Assembly: GCA_949751835.1 (NCBI GenBank)
Contig: CATKHK010000037.1
Location: 248,001 to 312,000 of the forward strand
DNA length: 64,000 nt
Source: Blepharisma japonicum
Taxonomy: Eukaryota > Ciliophora > Heterotrichea > Heterotrichida > Blepharismidae
Reading direction: 5' to 3'
The notes beneath the pieces are model-generated. The model did not search any database and was not told the DNA's origin. It saw nothing but the letters and a program-made list of their open reading frames with translations. This document shows, piece after piece, positions 1-12,023 of the stretch. The position numbers were made by a program, and so were the translations under genes. Positions within the stretch are counted from its first letter, which is position 1; every line of letters starts with the position of its first letter.

Positions 1-48
1 ATTTAATTCCTTTATTAAAAGCACTTTATATTTAGACACAAGTAAATA

Positions 49-849
49 ATGAATGTCAGAGTAATCAATAGCACTTTTTCTAAAGAAACTAAAGAAAAAA
101 TCATACAAGTCCTCAAACAAACAAACGACACTCTTGAGATCAGAGATATTCTAAAGCGACTAATCCCAGATCTATGGGTTGTGGTTGCAGGAAAATCATT
201 TGCATATTCCATCAGCCGCGCTACAAAGAGTTCTGGGCTATTCGGCGTCACAAAGCCAGGCGAAAAAGAAGTAAAATTTCTGATTTACACACCCCCACAC
301 AGCGATTTCAGTTCTTTTATTCCTCCTCCCTTTAAAAATGAAGAAGCAGCCTCATCAAAAATCACAACTGTGAAGTCATCAATCAAGGACAAAGAAATGC
401 TTGACGATATAATAAATTTTCTCAGCAAAGCCGATTACCAAGACACAACAGAAGTATGCGAATTAATTAAAGCAAAACTAATTACATATGAAGACCATTT
501 TTGGCATGTCTTTGTAGGAAAAGATTTTGTATGTACTCTCCCACAGGCTGAGCCTGAATATTTGCTATATGTAAAAGCAAAAAAAGATATTGAGCTAGAT
601 ATAGTGATATTTAGGCAGCAAGGAGTTAAGCGTGAAGTCAAATGGACAGGAATTCTTACATGGATATTATATGTCTGTTTTTCATTTGTTTTATTTTTAG
701 GGCTGATGGGTTTAATTAAATGCCATGAAGGATCTACATCATGGGTTTGTGAGCATCATAAATCGCTGCTTTATATCGCATTAAGTATGATTATGAGCAA
801 AGGAGTCAAAACAATTGTAGCGAAATTTTATAAAGTAAAACAAAGTTAA
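49..849 (+). CDS. Membrane-anchored protein with two dynein light chain (LC8)-like domains
   Basis: 266 residues, ATG to TAA, no intron needed. Two copies of an LC8-type fold are visible. The second (about residues 118-195) matches best: a helical stretch followed by HFWHVFVGKDF, the counterpart of the LC8 motif WHCIVGRNF, then strand-like hydrophobic segments. The first (about 15-85) has the equivalent LWVVVAGKSF. The C-terminus holds a strong membrane segment (about 203-228) and a weaker one (about 236-255). LC8 is normally a free 89-residue dimeric hub; two domains in one chain tied to a membrane is unusual and could act as a built-in dimer recruiting motor or scaffold partners to a membrane (inference). 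It converges on the next gene with only 23 nt between the two stop codons. Confidence 0.7.
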   Translation: MNVRVINSTFSKETKEKIIQVLKQTNDTLEIRDILKRLIPDLWVVVAGKSFAYSISRATKSSGLFGVTKPGEKEVKFLIYTPPHSDFSSFIPPPFKNEEAASSKITTVKSSIKDKEMLDDIINFLSKADYQDTTEVCELIKAKLITYEDHFWHVFVGKDFVCTLPQAEPEYLLYVKAKKDIELDIVIFRQQGVKREVKWTGILTWILYVCFSFVLFLGLMGLIKCHEGSTSWVCEHHKSLLYIALSMIMSKGVKTIVAKFYKVKQS

Positions 850-872
850 CCTGAAGATTTAATATAATAATT

Positions 873-2240
873 TTACTTAGGTATTAATAGAGGGTTTGAT
901 ACAAATGATGCTTGAGATGTTGGGTTTAAGGGCGAAAAAAGTGAATCTTTAAATTGGTAGCTGCTAGAAAATGGGCTGGGAGCATCTTGATGTGGGGTGA
1001 ATGCAAAGTTTATTTTGAAGTCTCCTAGTTTAGAGTCTTGTGGATAAGAGTTGAAAGGAGTAATAGGAAGTGAAGAGCTTACCAATGCTGCAGGTTTCTC
1101 AGTGGAATTATCAGAGGATTTTGCTGATGAGTCAAAAGTCTTTGAAATTTTAGTTGTTTCTTGCTCGGAGTTCGTAGTAGTTTTGGCTTCTTTTATATGC
1201 TCATCAGTATTACACACCTCTTCAACATTCATTGGATTTTTACGATTAAAAGTTGGAGTTGATGGAGCCCAACTTGCTGCTTTATTTTCTGTATTTTTAT
1301 GCCCAATTTTTATAACAAGCTTATTGCCTTCGTCTATCTTTCTAATATCTTTTCCAGAAATTGAGTTTTTTGTCACAATTTCTTTAATATTGCTATTTCT
1401 CTTATAGTTATTATAATTTGCTTTGCTTCATACATCTTCATTTTTATCATATAAAGCTGACAAAAGTGCTGGAGAGCTTATATCACTTATGCCACCTCTA
1501 AATTTATTTTTGCTCGATTTTTCTTCTGGAATTATTGCTGGCTTCTCAAACTCAAGCTCATTTTTCATTTCTCCCTTTCGTTTTAGCTTCCAATTTTTAA
1601 AGCAATTGAAATCTATATTCTTTTTCACTGAAAAATCAATTTCCTCAGAATATCTGACAAATGATTGACTATAAACATAATTTTTTTCATTTTTTTCTTT
1701 TTGGCTTTGACATTGGTAATATTCTTCAAATGGGTATAGTGAATAATCTTTGAAATTAGAGTGTATGTATAGCTGTCGGCCGTTGGGTCTTGCTAAGCTC
1801 TCGTTAAGTTTTTGGATCTGAGTCGGCATGTCGTCTTTCAGCTGCCTATAAAATTCAGCTTTCTTGTTAAAAGAAGAGGTCAAGTCATATTCCCTCTTCT
1901 TTGGCAGCTCGACTTGGGTATCTTGACAAATTTCTTCAACGAATCCTTCTATACTGGTGTCGTTTCGTGAATTTATCACTTGCAGGCTTCTTTCGTCTGA
2001 GTCTTCAAATCCTTTTGTGATGTTTTTTTCATCTTCTGGCTCTTCAGATAATGAATCGTCCAATTTTTGTCGTTTTCTGGGCATATCACTTGTCTGCTCA
2101 TCGACAGATATGGCATGCTGACCTTTTTCAGCACGTTTTCTGTGTATTAATTTTATAAAATCATTTTGGGTGTAAACGATATAGCCAAGGGTAATTAGCG
2201 TTGAAGCAGCAAGTCAGATAATCGTCAATTCTAAATCCAT
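873..2240 (-). CDS. Single-pass membrane protein with basic NLS-like stretches; nuclear envelope candidate
   Basis: 455 residues when TGA is read as Trp; two in-frame TGA codons (one inside the N-terminal membrane segment) would otherwise split it. The ATG at 2240 begins a short lumenal end and one hydrophobic segment (about residues 6-25, LTIIWLAASTLITLGYIVYT), followed by basic clusters RKRAEKG and PRKRQKL. The rest is polar, Ser/Thr/Pro-rich and probably disordered, ending in phenylalanine-spaced stretches (FAFTP, PFSSSYQF, SLFSPL). One N-terminal helix plus NLS-like clusters and a disordered Phe-rich tail is the layout of POM121-like or inner nuclear membrane proteins, but I see no homologous domain, so the role is inference. 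It is divergent with the Piwi gene, sharing a 135-nt promoter interval. Confidence 0.7.
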
Positions 2241-2340
2241 AGTTTTATAAAACACAATTTGGGCTTATACTTATAAAATGGCTGAGAAGCCCAAATTTTT
2301 ATCCTGAAGATTTATTATATTTTAGCAGGCCCCCTGAAAC

Positions 2341-2348
2341 TATAAATA
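2341..2348 (+). promoter_or_regulatory. TATA-like box upstream of the Piwi gene
   Basis: TATAAATA lies 28-35 nt before the Piwi ATG in the 135-nt interval shared with the divergent gene. Heterotrich 5' leaders tend to be very short, so the spacing fits a core promoter. AT-rich DNA makes chance matches common. Confidence 0.3.
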
Positions 2349-2375
2349 GCGAGGCTCTTTTGGTTAATAAACATA

Positions 2376-4715
2376 ATGGAAATACTTCAACCAGCTATTC
2401 GTCCTAACTACTGCCAACTTGGAACTCCAATTCCTCTCTACGGCAACTTCTTCAAATTCAATCTTGCTGCAGGCACTGACATAATCCAGAAGTATGCGGT
2501 CTTTTTCAATCCTGATATTGCAGCCTCTCTTGGAAAGCACCGTGAAAAAGTCCTCAGAAAAGCAAGTTCTCAGATTGTCCCAGTCATTGGAAAGTACGTA
2601 TTTGCTAACACAGCAATTTATGCAGCCCAGTCAAACTCAGGAGGTGGAGATGCAAGCCAAAGTTATGCAGTGAACTTTGACAATACAGATTACACTATTA
2701 CTCTTCAACCTGTTGGACGGGTTGAAAGTCAAGAAGAAACGAGACACTTCTACAATAAATTTTTTAACTCAGTACAAGGAAAGCTCAGCTTAGTCATGAT
2801 CGGCAGAAAGTTCTACAACCCAGATCGGGCTATTGACTTGCCTCAACATAAGATGAGCATATGGCCTGGATATGCATCCTCTATTGGAAGCTATGAAGGC
2901 GGGGTCATGATCAACATTGACATTTCTCACAGATGCTTAAGGACTATCACTTTATACGACCAAATAATGGAGCTTAGAAACAAGCCAAACACAGATTTCA
3001 GACAAGCAGTCATGAAGCTTTTGATAGGCGCTATTGTGCTGACCCTCTACAATAAGAAAAATTACAGAATTGATGACATTGATTGGGACTCAAGCCCTCT
3101 TAGCACCTTTGCAGACAAGGCAGGTGGGCAATGTTCTTATAAAGAATATTACGAAAGAAGGTGGCAAAAACCAATCGCTCATGATGACCAGCCACTCCTC
3201 CTCTCAAAAACTAAAACTTTAGACTGCTACTTGATTCCTGAATTCTGTGTCATGACTGGCCTGACTGACGAAATTAGAGCAGACTTCAACATCATGAAAG
3301 ACATGGCCAATGCGACCAAAAAAGAGCCTCAAAGCAGACTTCAAGAGTCAGGCGGGCTTATCAAAGCACTCAAAGATAACCCTAAGACAAATGCTGAAAT
3401 CAATGAATGGAGGGTTAACATCACCCCAGACCCAGCCGCATTTGATGGATACGTTTTGCCTGCAGGGAGCATCATGATGGGAGGTGGCAACTCATTTAAG
3501 ATCAATGAACAAAACGGAAGCTTTGACCGTGACGTACAAAATACCATGTTCCAGCAGCCTCCATTGGACCGCTGGGGCATTTTTTACTGTGAAAATGATA
3601 AAAGGCTTATCGATCAGTTCATGACAGTAATGCAACAGGTTATTGGGACTTATAAGGTAAACTGCCAAAAGCCAGCCATGTTTGGAGTAAAATCTGACAG
3701 GTGGAATGACTGGGACCAAAAACTCAAAGAATCTCTAAACCCTCAGGTGCAGATGATAGTCTGTGTATTGCCAGGACAAAGAGGAAAATCAAGACTTTAT
3801 GACGACCTCAAGCGCCTTACTTTTTCACAGCTTCCTGTCCCAAGTCAATGCATCTTAAGCGGCACTTTGAAAAAAGACAAAGGCTTAAGGTCTGTTGTTA
3901 ACAAAGTCATGATGCAAATCAACGCTAAAGCAGGCGGAATTCCATGGGCTATGCAAAGTCTTCCTCTTACAGACCAACCTACAATGATAGTAGGAATTGA
4001 TGTATTCACAAAAAGAGGCTCTCACAGCGTTCTTGGCTTCTGTGCGACCACAGACAGCAATTTCGGCCGCTACGTTTCTTGTCCCAAAGTAAACAACCCT
4101 GGCGAAGAGCCTGCTGCAAAAATAGCTGAATGCACCTACCAAGCTTTAAGCCAATTTAAGGCAGAAAACGGAATTTTCCCCAAAAGAGTATGCGTCTTCA
4201 GAGATGGTGTCTCAGACTCCCAAATTAGAGTCCTCCTCAATGGCGAAATTCCTCAAATGATGCAAGCTTTTAAAAGACTTAAAGATGAAAACCCTCAAAT
4301 GGACGAGCCCAAACTGATTTTTATTGTTGTGAATAAAAGAATTAATGCAAGATTTTATCACAATCAAGGAGGGAGGATTAATAATCCACCTCTAGGTACT
4401 TGTATCGATAAAATGGTAATTGATAAAAGCGGTTATGACTTCTATGTCATGCCTGCTAAAGCAACTCAAGGCGCAATGACTCCAACTTATTTTACTGTGG
4501 TATATGATAATTCTGGAGCCAGAGCCGAACAAGTAGAACAATTAGCGTATAGACTTTGTTACTCGTATTATAATTGGAGTGGGTCGATCAGAGTACCTGC
4601 TCCTTGTCAGTATGCACACAAGCTTGCCTATCAGTATGGAGAAAGAGCAAACCAGCAAGGTCCACCTATTCCTCATCAGCATTGGCAAAATACAAGGTCG
4701 TTATACTTCTTATAA
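2376..4715 (+). CDS. PIWI: Piwi-clade Argonaute protein
   Basis: 779 residues, one uninterrupted frame with no TGA codon. The order is N-terminal domain, PAZ (ending near residue 290 with YLIPEFCVMTGLTDE, the usual Piwi PAZ/linker signature), MID (about 455-520, VCVLPGQRGKSRLYDDLKR) and PIWI (about 540-779). Slicer residues are present: D542 in VGIDVF, D610 in VFRDGVSDSQ and H748 in PCQYAHKLAY; the chain ends in the typical YFL. It is therefore likely a catalytically competent small-RNA-guided nuclease. In other ciliates Piwi proteins carry scan RNAs that direct DNA elimination during macronuclear development; whether this paralogue is developmental or vegetative cannot be read from sequence. 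The gene is visibly richer in G+C than its flanks, suggesting codon selection. Confidence 0.97.
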   Translation: MEILQPAIRPNYCQLGTPIPLYGNFFKFNLAAGTDIIQKYAVFFNPDIAASLGKHREKVLRKASSQIVPVIGKYVFANTAIYAAQSNSGGGDASQSYAVNFDNTDYTITLQPVGRVESQEETRHFYNKFFNSVQGKLSLVMIGRKFYNPDRAIDLPQHKMSIWPGYASSIGSYEGGVMINIDISHRCLRTITLYDQIMELRNKPNTDFRQAVMKLLIGAIVLTLYNKKNYRIDDIDWDSSPLSTFADKAGGQCSYKEYYERRWQKPIAHDDQPLLLSKTKTLDCYLIPEFCVMTGLTDEIRADFNIMKDMANATKKEPQSRLQESGGLIKALKDNPKTNAEINEWRVNITPDPAAFDGYVLPAGSIMMGGGNSFKINEQNGSFDRDVQNTMFQQPPLDRWGIFYCENDKRLIDQFMTVMQQVIGTYKVNCQKPAMFGVKSDRWNDWDQKLKESLNPQVQMIVCVLPGQRGKSRLYDDLKRLTFSQLPVPSQCILSGTLKKDKGLRSVVNKVMMQINAKAGGIPWAMQSLPLTDQPTMIVGIDVFTKRGSHSVLGFCATTDSNFGRYVSCPKVNNPGEEPAAKIAECTYQALSQFKAENGIFPKRVCVFRDGVSDSQIRVLLNGEIPQMMQAFKRLKDENPQMDEPKLIFIVVNKRINARFYHNQGGRINNPPLGTCIDKMVIDKSGYDFYVMPAKATQGAMTPTYFTVVYDNSGARAEQVEQLAYRLCYSYYNWSGSIRVPAPCQYAHKLAYQYGERANQQGPPIPHQHWQNTRSLYFL

Positions 4716-5093
4716 TTAAAAAATTTTTGTGCTTTAAATGATTTTATATAATTAAAAACTCTATTTATTAAGATTTTTTGGAATTAGATAATAAATAATT
4801 TTTTATCAAGAAAATTTTAAAGTAATTGCCTTGTATCTTCAGCAATTATTTTGGTTCTACACTAGTAATTGGTGAGGTAAATACCTAAATATGAAATAGA
4901 TTAAAAATATAGCAATCTTCCAATCGATATTTTAGTGAATATAATAGCAAGATAATTTCAATAGAGTTTCAAAAGTGAAGCATTGCAAGATTACAATTTT
5001 TATTTTTAAAACTCCTGATTTATTCCTATAAAGTCTATTAAATTTATAATTTATTTGAACTATAATTACATTAATAATACATTTTGTTAAGAT
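4716..5093. other. Convergent intergenic stretch
   Basis: AT-rich 3' flank between the Piwi and kinase stop codons. I see no frame, RNA or repeat in it. Confidence 0.6.
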
Positions 5094-6194
<1,101 letters not shown>

Positions 6195-6451
6195 AATAAA
6201 TTATTTGAAAATCAGGACTAATCATAATGCCAAAAATTTTTAAAAGATATGGAGGTTCGCATGATTTTTTCATAAATTAATTACGTCATACTTAATCTCT
6301 GCCTAAAAAAATATTTAGTATTATATTTTTGGATAGATGCACCTTCAATTTTCATAAAAGGGTAAAACTATACTTTTATTAGACACCCTCAGCCATAATT
6401 TTAAATAATTTGATCAGAAATAATATTTTTCTTTTAAATAATTAAGAAAGA
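6195..6451. other. Kinase promoter interval
   Basis: 257 nt between the kinase start and the stop of the next minus-strand gene. Very AT-rich; no clear element seen. Confidence 0.5.
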
Positions 6452-9178
6452 TTATATTCTGCAAGGGCAAATCGGCGAAACATTAGGCATTGAAATCGAG
6501 CAAGACAATGATGACTCTGGTGCTAAATTCAAGGTATTCCCTTCAATTCCAATCATTTGGCTTTCTTTAACTTCTTCAATATTTAATCCTTCAAATGCTA
6601 TCACTCTATTATCTTTCAAAAAATACTTTGACGTTGGATCAAAATAGGCGCCTTGAAGAATTTGCTTTGAATTTATTAACTGTAATCCTCATAAGCTGCA
6701 TTCTTTATTTTCTAAGCTGCAAGTATCCTCACAAGTCATTCCTTCATCTCCAATAACAATACTGAATTTCTTTTTAAGCCTAAAGTATAAAACTGCTAGT
6801 TGAGGATAATCAATCAAATCAATATTTTTTGGTTTTTTGCAAACACAAAATCCAGGCTCCATTCCTCGAGCTATTGAAACTATTTCGCACAAATCTTCAG
6901 TCCTATTATCAGCTCTTGAAATATTTAATAGCTGATACTGTGCTTGTATTGCATTACCTGTGCTTCTTATTAAAAATTCCGTTTCATTTACTGGGTTAAT
7001 CCCAGAATTTGTGTGGACTTTAAAATTAAAAAATTCACTATACTGAGCAAAAAAACTATACAATTCAAAAACCATTTTTGGGTCTTCTTTAATGCTGATT
7101 CTGGTGATGAATTCTCTATTTTGTAGATTTTCATCTTTTATTTGGTGTACTTTTGAAGATATTATTTTATCTAAAGTTACATCACTGCAAAACTCTGAAG
7201 AATCAGCAAGTTTTTTCCTCTTATTTATTGAAAATATCCCTTGACTTGCAAGTTTTGGAACGATTTGATCCCAATCTCCTTCTCCTTCTTCCAATGTTGC
7301 TCATTGGACACAGGAGCAAAGGTAGGTTGGTATATCTAAATCTTCACATTTTCTATCAATAGCTGAGGATTCTAAAAAGACGCTGTGAGATGATGGATTT
7401 GGCAAGCTGTTTTTCCATTCTTGGTACATTGGACTACTAATTGATAATCTTCCATATGGCACGGTTGCAAGATGCTTTAATGTTAAATGCCAATCAAATT
7501 TTCCTGCAATTCTTTTTGTGTTTGTTTGTAGAATTGAGTCGGTTCTTGGGCCCATTTTTTTAATGAGGTCGCTATTTGTAAGCAGAAACTGGAATGGTAA
7601 TTTGTTTTCATACTGCCCTTCTTTGGTTTTGTCCCAGTTCCCGACATGCCTGCCATGATCCGATCCAATTAATATAGCAAAATCTTCATCAGTGTTCTGA
7701 GAAAAGTATGAAAATATTTCATTAAGCAAATAAACTAAATCTGGATCAACCGTCCGTACAACTAATCCAGTGTCTTCATGGCCAGCAGATAAATGCATAT
7801 ACATAAATTTGTTGATTTTAGAGTAATTTTCTAAAAATTGTAAAGAATAATCAAAAATATGTCTGTGTAGATCTTTCACACCATAGCATCTCCGTGCTTT
7901 AGAGCTGTCAACAAAATTAAAGAGCGGCGCTCCTGTGCTAACAAATTTAGACACCTGATGATCAGTTAAAATTTTCTTGCCCAGGCCCTTTGTCATGAAG
8001 TCTCATATAGTTTCATAAGCAAATGCAGTGACAAAGCCATAATTTTCAAAATGTTTTCATATAGCTGATTTCTGGATTTCAGCATACTTTGGTTCACTTC
8101 AGCCAAGCTGGTAATATTCACCTTTCAGCAGGTTTTTATGTATTGTCGCATTATGACCAAAAAGCATAGGTATCATATTGGGAAACGTATTTTCTCCATT
8201 TGCGTTGTTTATTGCAAAATCATAGCCTACTATGTGATTTTTATATTTTCCTTCTACAATTTGGGAGTTAAGGAAATCAATAGTCTGAGGGAAACTTCTA
8301 TACAAGTGCTGTCGCGATACAGAATCAAGGATGATCAAAAATACAGAAAGTGGACGTGATTTGTCATTTTTCATCATCGAGTTTAATTGTTTTGTTTTTT
8401 TAATTGCCCTTTCTGCTGCTTTAATATTTTTCTTATTTATCAAAATTGCTTGGTAGCTGCTCCCGCAGTTTCCAAAAGCAAATTCTGTATCTCCCATTTC
8501 AAAAGGTTCGGTATAATTTTTTCATATAAGGTCGCTCTTGAATGGTCCAAGCATTTCGTTATTTGGAGAATTCCCAAGTTCGTACCTTGCGATTTTATCT
8601 GTACAGTTCATTTCAACTTTTCTATATAATTTTTACTTAATTGACTCATTATAAAAAATAAAGGGAAAGTCTTTGGCTATACATTTTTCAAAATGCACAT
8701 CCGAGCTAAATAGCAAGGCTTCCTGTTTAGAGGTATATCCCTCTATTAATGGCACACATTCGCTTGAGAGGCTAGAAAAATCTATATTTCGTTCAAAAAA
8801 GACTTGTGTGATATTTTGGTCTTGGGGATTGTGCCATTTAATTAGGTTCGAAGGGAGATTGGAGATTTTTTTATTTTTGTTATCTTGGTTTTTGCATAGT
8901 ATGACGAGGTCATCCATGCTTATTTGAGTATTAGACTCAGAATCTTTTCTTAAATTTTCACTTTTCTCTGGATTTTTTGTCCTTAAATCCTTGTCTAAAA
9001 AGTTTGGATTTGAAATTTCTATCCCCAATTGAGAGTTTAAGCACTCAACCTCAAAACTTTGAGATTTATTATCAGAGCTAAAAAAATAGATCACATAGAG
9101 AAATATCATCCAATAAACTAAATAAATGACAACAGTCCTCCTTGCAACCAATGACTTCTTTGGACAAAAATTTACCAT
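6452..9178 (-). CDS. Type II membrane protein with sulfatase/alkaline-phosphatase-like (DUF229-type) domain
   Basis: 903 residues in two exons; 15-nt intron at 8622-8636 (GTAAAAATTATATAG). Several in-frame TGA codons must be read as Trp. Residues about 14-33 form a signal anchor, leaving a large lumenal or external domain. The region from about residue 265 to 600 matches the DUF229/sulfatase-like fold: ILDSVSRQ (a metal-binding Asp and nucleophile region), NTFPNMIPMLFG and IGSDHGRHVG (the SDHG metal motif). The remaining 300 residues are Cys-containing (CVCKK, CEDTC, CPC) without a recognised domain. Family members are thought to act on phosphate or sulfate esters in the secretory pathway, but substrates are mostly unknown. 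Ser rather than Cys stands near the expected nucleophile, so no formylglycine-type sulfatase activity should be assumed. Confidence 0.88.
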
Positions 9179-9884
9179 TTCTCTTTAAAAATTATTATGG
9201 ATGTTTATCTGGAGATAAGTGTAAGAGTTTAAAAATTAAGGTAATAAAAGTATTAGGGATAGATGCAAATAAAGTTCTAATTGTAATGATTGACTTTTCA
9301 ATAAATTATAGGGAATGAAACATAAATTGTTTTTCTATTGGAGGGAAATTTTCCACAAAATTATTGCAATGGGTTAGCAATTTTTCTTACAATAAAAAGG
9401 GGATGACTTCCACAGCTTAAAATTCTTCGAATTAATGCAAATTTTTATCAAAATTCTTGCTTTTTCTAATTAATATTTTAAAAGTGCTTTTATCTACATT
9501 ATCTCTTCAAAAATTTTATGGCTAGTCCTAATATGGAAAATTATTAACCAAACCTCCATTTCGAGTTAACTCATTGAAAATTAAGCAATAAACTAAATTT
9601 TGATTATAATTATTTAATTATTTCTTAATTGAAGCTATAATTTTTAGTCCGTTTACTAATTTCAGAGAGTCATTTGAGACAGTTATAGCCCAGAAAGCTC
9701 AATACATTTTTGAATAATAATTCCACTCTGAAAGATGAAAAATAAATTGATATTTAAGGCAAATATTTTTCGAATAATAAATCGCTTATTTGAAGCATAA
9801 GAATTTTTGGTTTTTTCAGAAATACTCACTGAGTTTTGCATTTTCTTTACAGTATAAGAATGATTGATTAGTATAAATATCAAT
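9179..9884. other. Divergent intergenic stretch
   Basis: 706 nt of AT-rich DNA between the sulfatase-like and Rab starts. A 66-codon minus-strand frame at 9683-9883 has only a TTG start and no protein-like features. No RNA gene or repeat seen. Confidence 0.5.
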
Positions 9885-10508
9885 ATGGAACTCCGATCAG
9901 AATCGTAACTTAGATTTAGACACTACCTATTTAAAATTATTATGATAGGAGACTCACATGTAGGAAAATCAAGCCTACTACTAAGACAATCAGAAAAAAC
10001 ATATAAAGAGAATTATTTATCAACAATCGGCTTAGATTTCAAGCAAACAAGTGTAGATATCGATAACTCTCTTGTGCAACTTCAAATTGTAAAATTCAAT
10101 TAGTGAGATACCGCAGGGCAGGAAAGGTTTAGAACAATAATAAATAATTATTACAGAGGCGCAGAAGGAGCCATTATAGTTTTTGATAAAAGTGATAGGG
10201 CATCTTTTGATAACGTTGATGATTGAATCAATGAGCTAGAAAAATATGCAGTACAGAATCCTGTTAAAGTCCTGGTTGGAAATAAAAGTGATATGAAAAG
10301 TGACGTTGGGACTGAAGAAGGAAAGCTAAAAGCTGTTAAATATAAAATGGATTATATTGAAACGAGTGCCAAAGAAGACTACCAAATTGAAGCATTATTT
10401 CAAGTTCTTGCTTCGAGATTGATATCTAAAGGAGCTGTGAGAATTCCCAAAGGGAACAAAATAAAACATGTAAATCCAGTAAAGAAAAGAGGATGCTGCA
10501 GGAATTAA
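9885..10508 (+). CDS. Rab-family small GTPase
   Basis: 197 residues in three exons. Exon 1 is only 20 nt (9885-9904); introns are 9905-9919 (GTAACTTAGATTTAG) and 10089-10103 (GTAAAATTCAATTAG), both 15 nt. Removing them gives a textbook G domain: [17 protein letters not shown] (P-loop), TIGLDFK (switch I with its Thr), [12 protein letters not shown] (switch II; W is TGA), VGNKSD (NKxD) and ETSAK. The C-terminus KKRGCCRN carries a CC prenylation motif. It should cycle on a membrane-trafficking step; the subfamily is not clear. The usual second Gly of GDSGVGKS is His20, a tolerated but uncommon change. Without the introns the gene appears to carry in-frame stops. Confidence 0.95.
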
Positions 10509-11008
10509 ACTTTTAATATTAAATTCAATATGTTCCATTATAATTTTCTCTACTTTGCAAAAGCATATTTTGAAAACCAAACTATATCTGGATAGAGGAT
10601 AGTATGGGAATACACTCCTAAAATTAAGCTTCTATTTGCGCATGAGTATATATATTTACTGCACAAACATGCATTACAAAACACATAAAATAGCTTAATT
10701 CATTATTTTAAACATACTTATATACCCTGTAGTTCCATACTACTATTGAGCCTTTTTATCTTACTTCTTTTTGCGTTATTTAAATATTGATTATTAAGAA
10801 AATTAATCGGTATGTGCTAAAATGATACACCAATTCAATTTTCTTGCATTGAATTTTTAATCAATATTTATCCTTAAAACCTAAAAAAATTAATAAATTA
10901 ATCTAATTTTATTTATTAAGAGCCAAATTCCTTTCCAAAGAAGAGTGCTGCAATTTTTAAATTACTATATAAATGATTCAAAATATTCAATAAAGTAAAA
11001 AAAGCATA
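10509..11008. other. Intergenic stretch
   Basis: 500 nt, AT-rich, between two plus-strand genes. No frame or structured element supported. Confidence 0.5.
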
Positions 11009-11980
11009 ATGGAAACAGGCCCTTTTCGATCAGTTAAAGCAGGAGACCGAGGTGAGCTTGACAGAGCGATTGGCAGAATGGAAGCTCGTCCAGATATCAG
11101 AGACAACCAAGGGAACTCTCTTCTTCACATCGCAGTTGAAGTCAAGAGAAATGAGCTTGCATGCATTGCTCTTCTGCTAGAAAATGGCTGGGATCCCAAC
11201 TTACAAAACAACTTAGGAGCTACCCCACTTCATTATGTAGCTCTTCGCAAAGATTCAGGAAGACAAGTTGCTCAGCTTCTTCTTGAGCATCGTGCCAATC
11301 CTAATATTGCCACAAACTCTGGACACACAGCTCTCCACCTTGCCTGCGAAAGGTATAAATCTGAGCTTGTTGAGGTTTTATGTGAAAATGGTGCTTTGCC
11401 TTCTGCTGTCGATATAAAGCATAATACTCCTCTTCACATTCTTTTATTAACACCTGGGCGTGATACAATAGCTAGAGACATTGTAGAAATTCTACTAGCT
11501 CATGGAGCAAGGCCAGGGCAAAAAAACTCAGACGGAAATGATGCTTTATTATTAGCAGCAGCCCGAGGGTATGCAAAAGTGATTCAATTTTTACTGCAGC
11601 ATAATCAGGATCCAACAGTTGTTAATAACTTTAACAATAACATTGTCCATGAAGCTGCTATTAATGGGCATTCTGAACTGGTTGAGATCTTGTTAGCTAT
11701 TGAGGTGCCTTTTTTGAACTCAAAAAATATAGAAGGGGACACTCCATTGCACATTGCAGTCAAAAATAACCACGCTGACGTCGCTGTAGCACTGCTGAGA
11801 AAAGGGGCTTCAATACAAATCAAAAATAACCATGGGCAGACTGTCAATGAAATAGTCTCTCAAGAAGCCAAAGATGTATTTGCTGCTAAGCATCCTGATT
11901 TAATCAGAGCTTTAGCAACAAGGGTAAAACCACAAGCGAGAAGGCCTGAAGATGACCCTGCAGTTTGCGCTATTCAATAA
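11009..11980 (+). CDS. Ankyrin-repeat protein
   Basis: 323 residues, single exon. About eight ankyrin repeats fill residues 25-285, with repeated G-x-TPLH / ALHLA / VEILLAxGA signatures (GNSLLHIAV, GATPLHYVA, GHTALHLAC, NTPLHILLL, GDTPLHIAV). The N-terminus is charged, and the C-terminal 40 residues are basic and end in CAIQ, which resembles a CaaX box but has Ile-Gln at the end; lipidation is possible, not shown. No catalytic domain is attached, so it is probably an adaptor. The next gene starts 43 nt after its stop. Confidence 0.93.
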   Translation: METGPFRSVKAGDRGELDRAIGRMEARPDIRDNQGNSLLHIAVEVKRNELACIALLLENGWDPNLQNNLGATPLHYVALRKDSGRQVAQLLLEHRANPNIATNSGHTALHLACERYKSELVEVLCENGALPSAVDIKHNTPLHILLLTPGRDTIARDIVEILLAHGARPGQKNSDGNDALLLAAARGYAKVIQFLLQHNQDPTVVNNFNNNIVHEAAINGHSELVEILLAIEVPFLNSKNIEGDTPLHIAVKNNHADVAVALLRKGASIQIKNNHGQTVNEIVSQEAKDVFAAKHPDLIRALATRVKPQARRPEDDPAVCAIQ

Positions 11981-12023
11981 TGATATAACTTTCTATTCCC
12001 GTAATCTGAGAAATGCTAATAAA

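Noticed and set aside
3385-3396. Telomere-like AACCCTAAGAC string
   Set aside because: A single occurrence inside the Piwi coding sequence; no repeat.
9683-9883. 66-codon minus-strand frame upstream of the Rab gene
   Set aside because: Only a TTG start, with the Lys/Ile/Phe-rich composition expected of AT-rich non-coding DNA.
10081-10110. Stop codons making the Rab gene a pseudogene
   Set aside because: The stop lies inside a 15-nt GT...AG intron; removing it gives a perfect LQIWDTAGQE.
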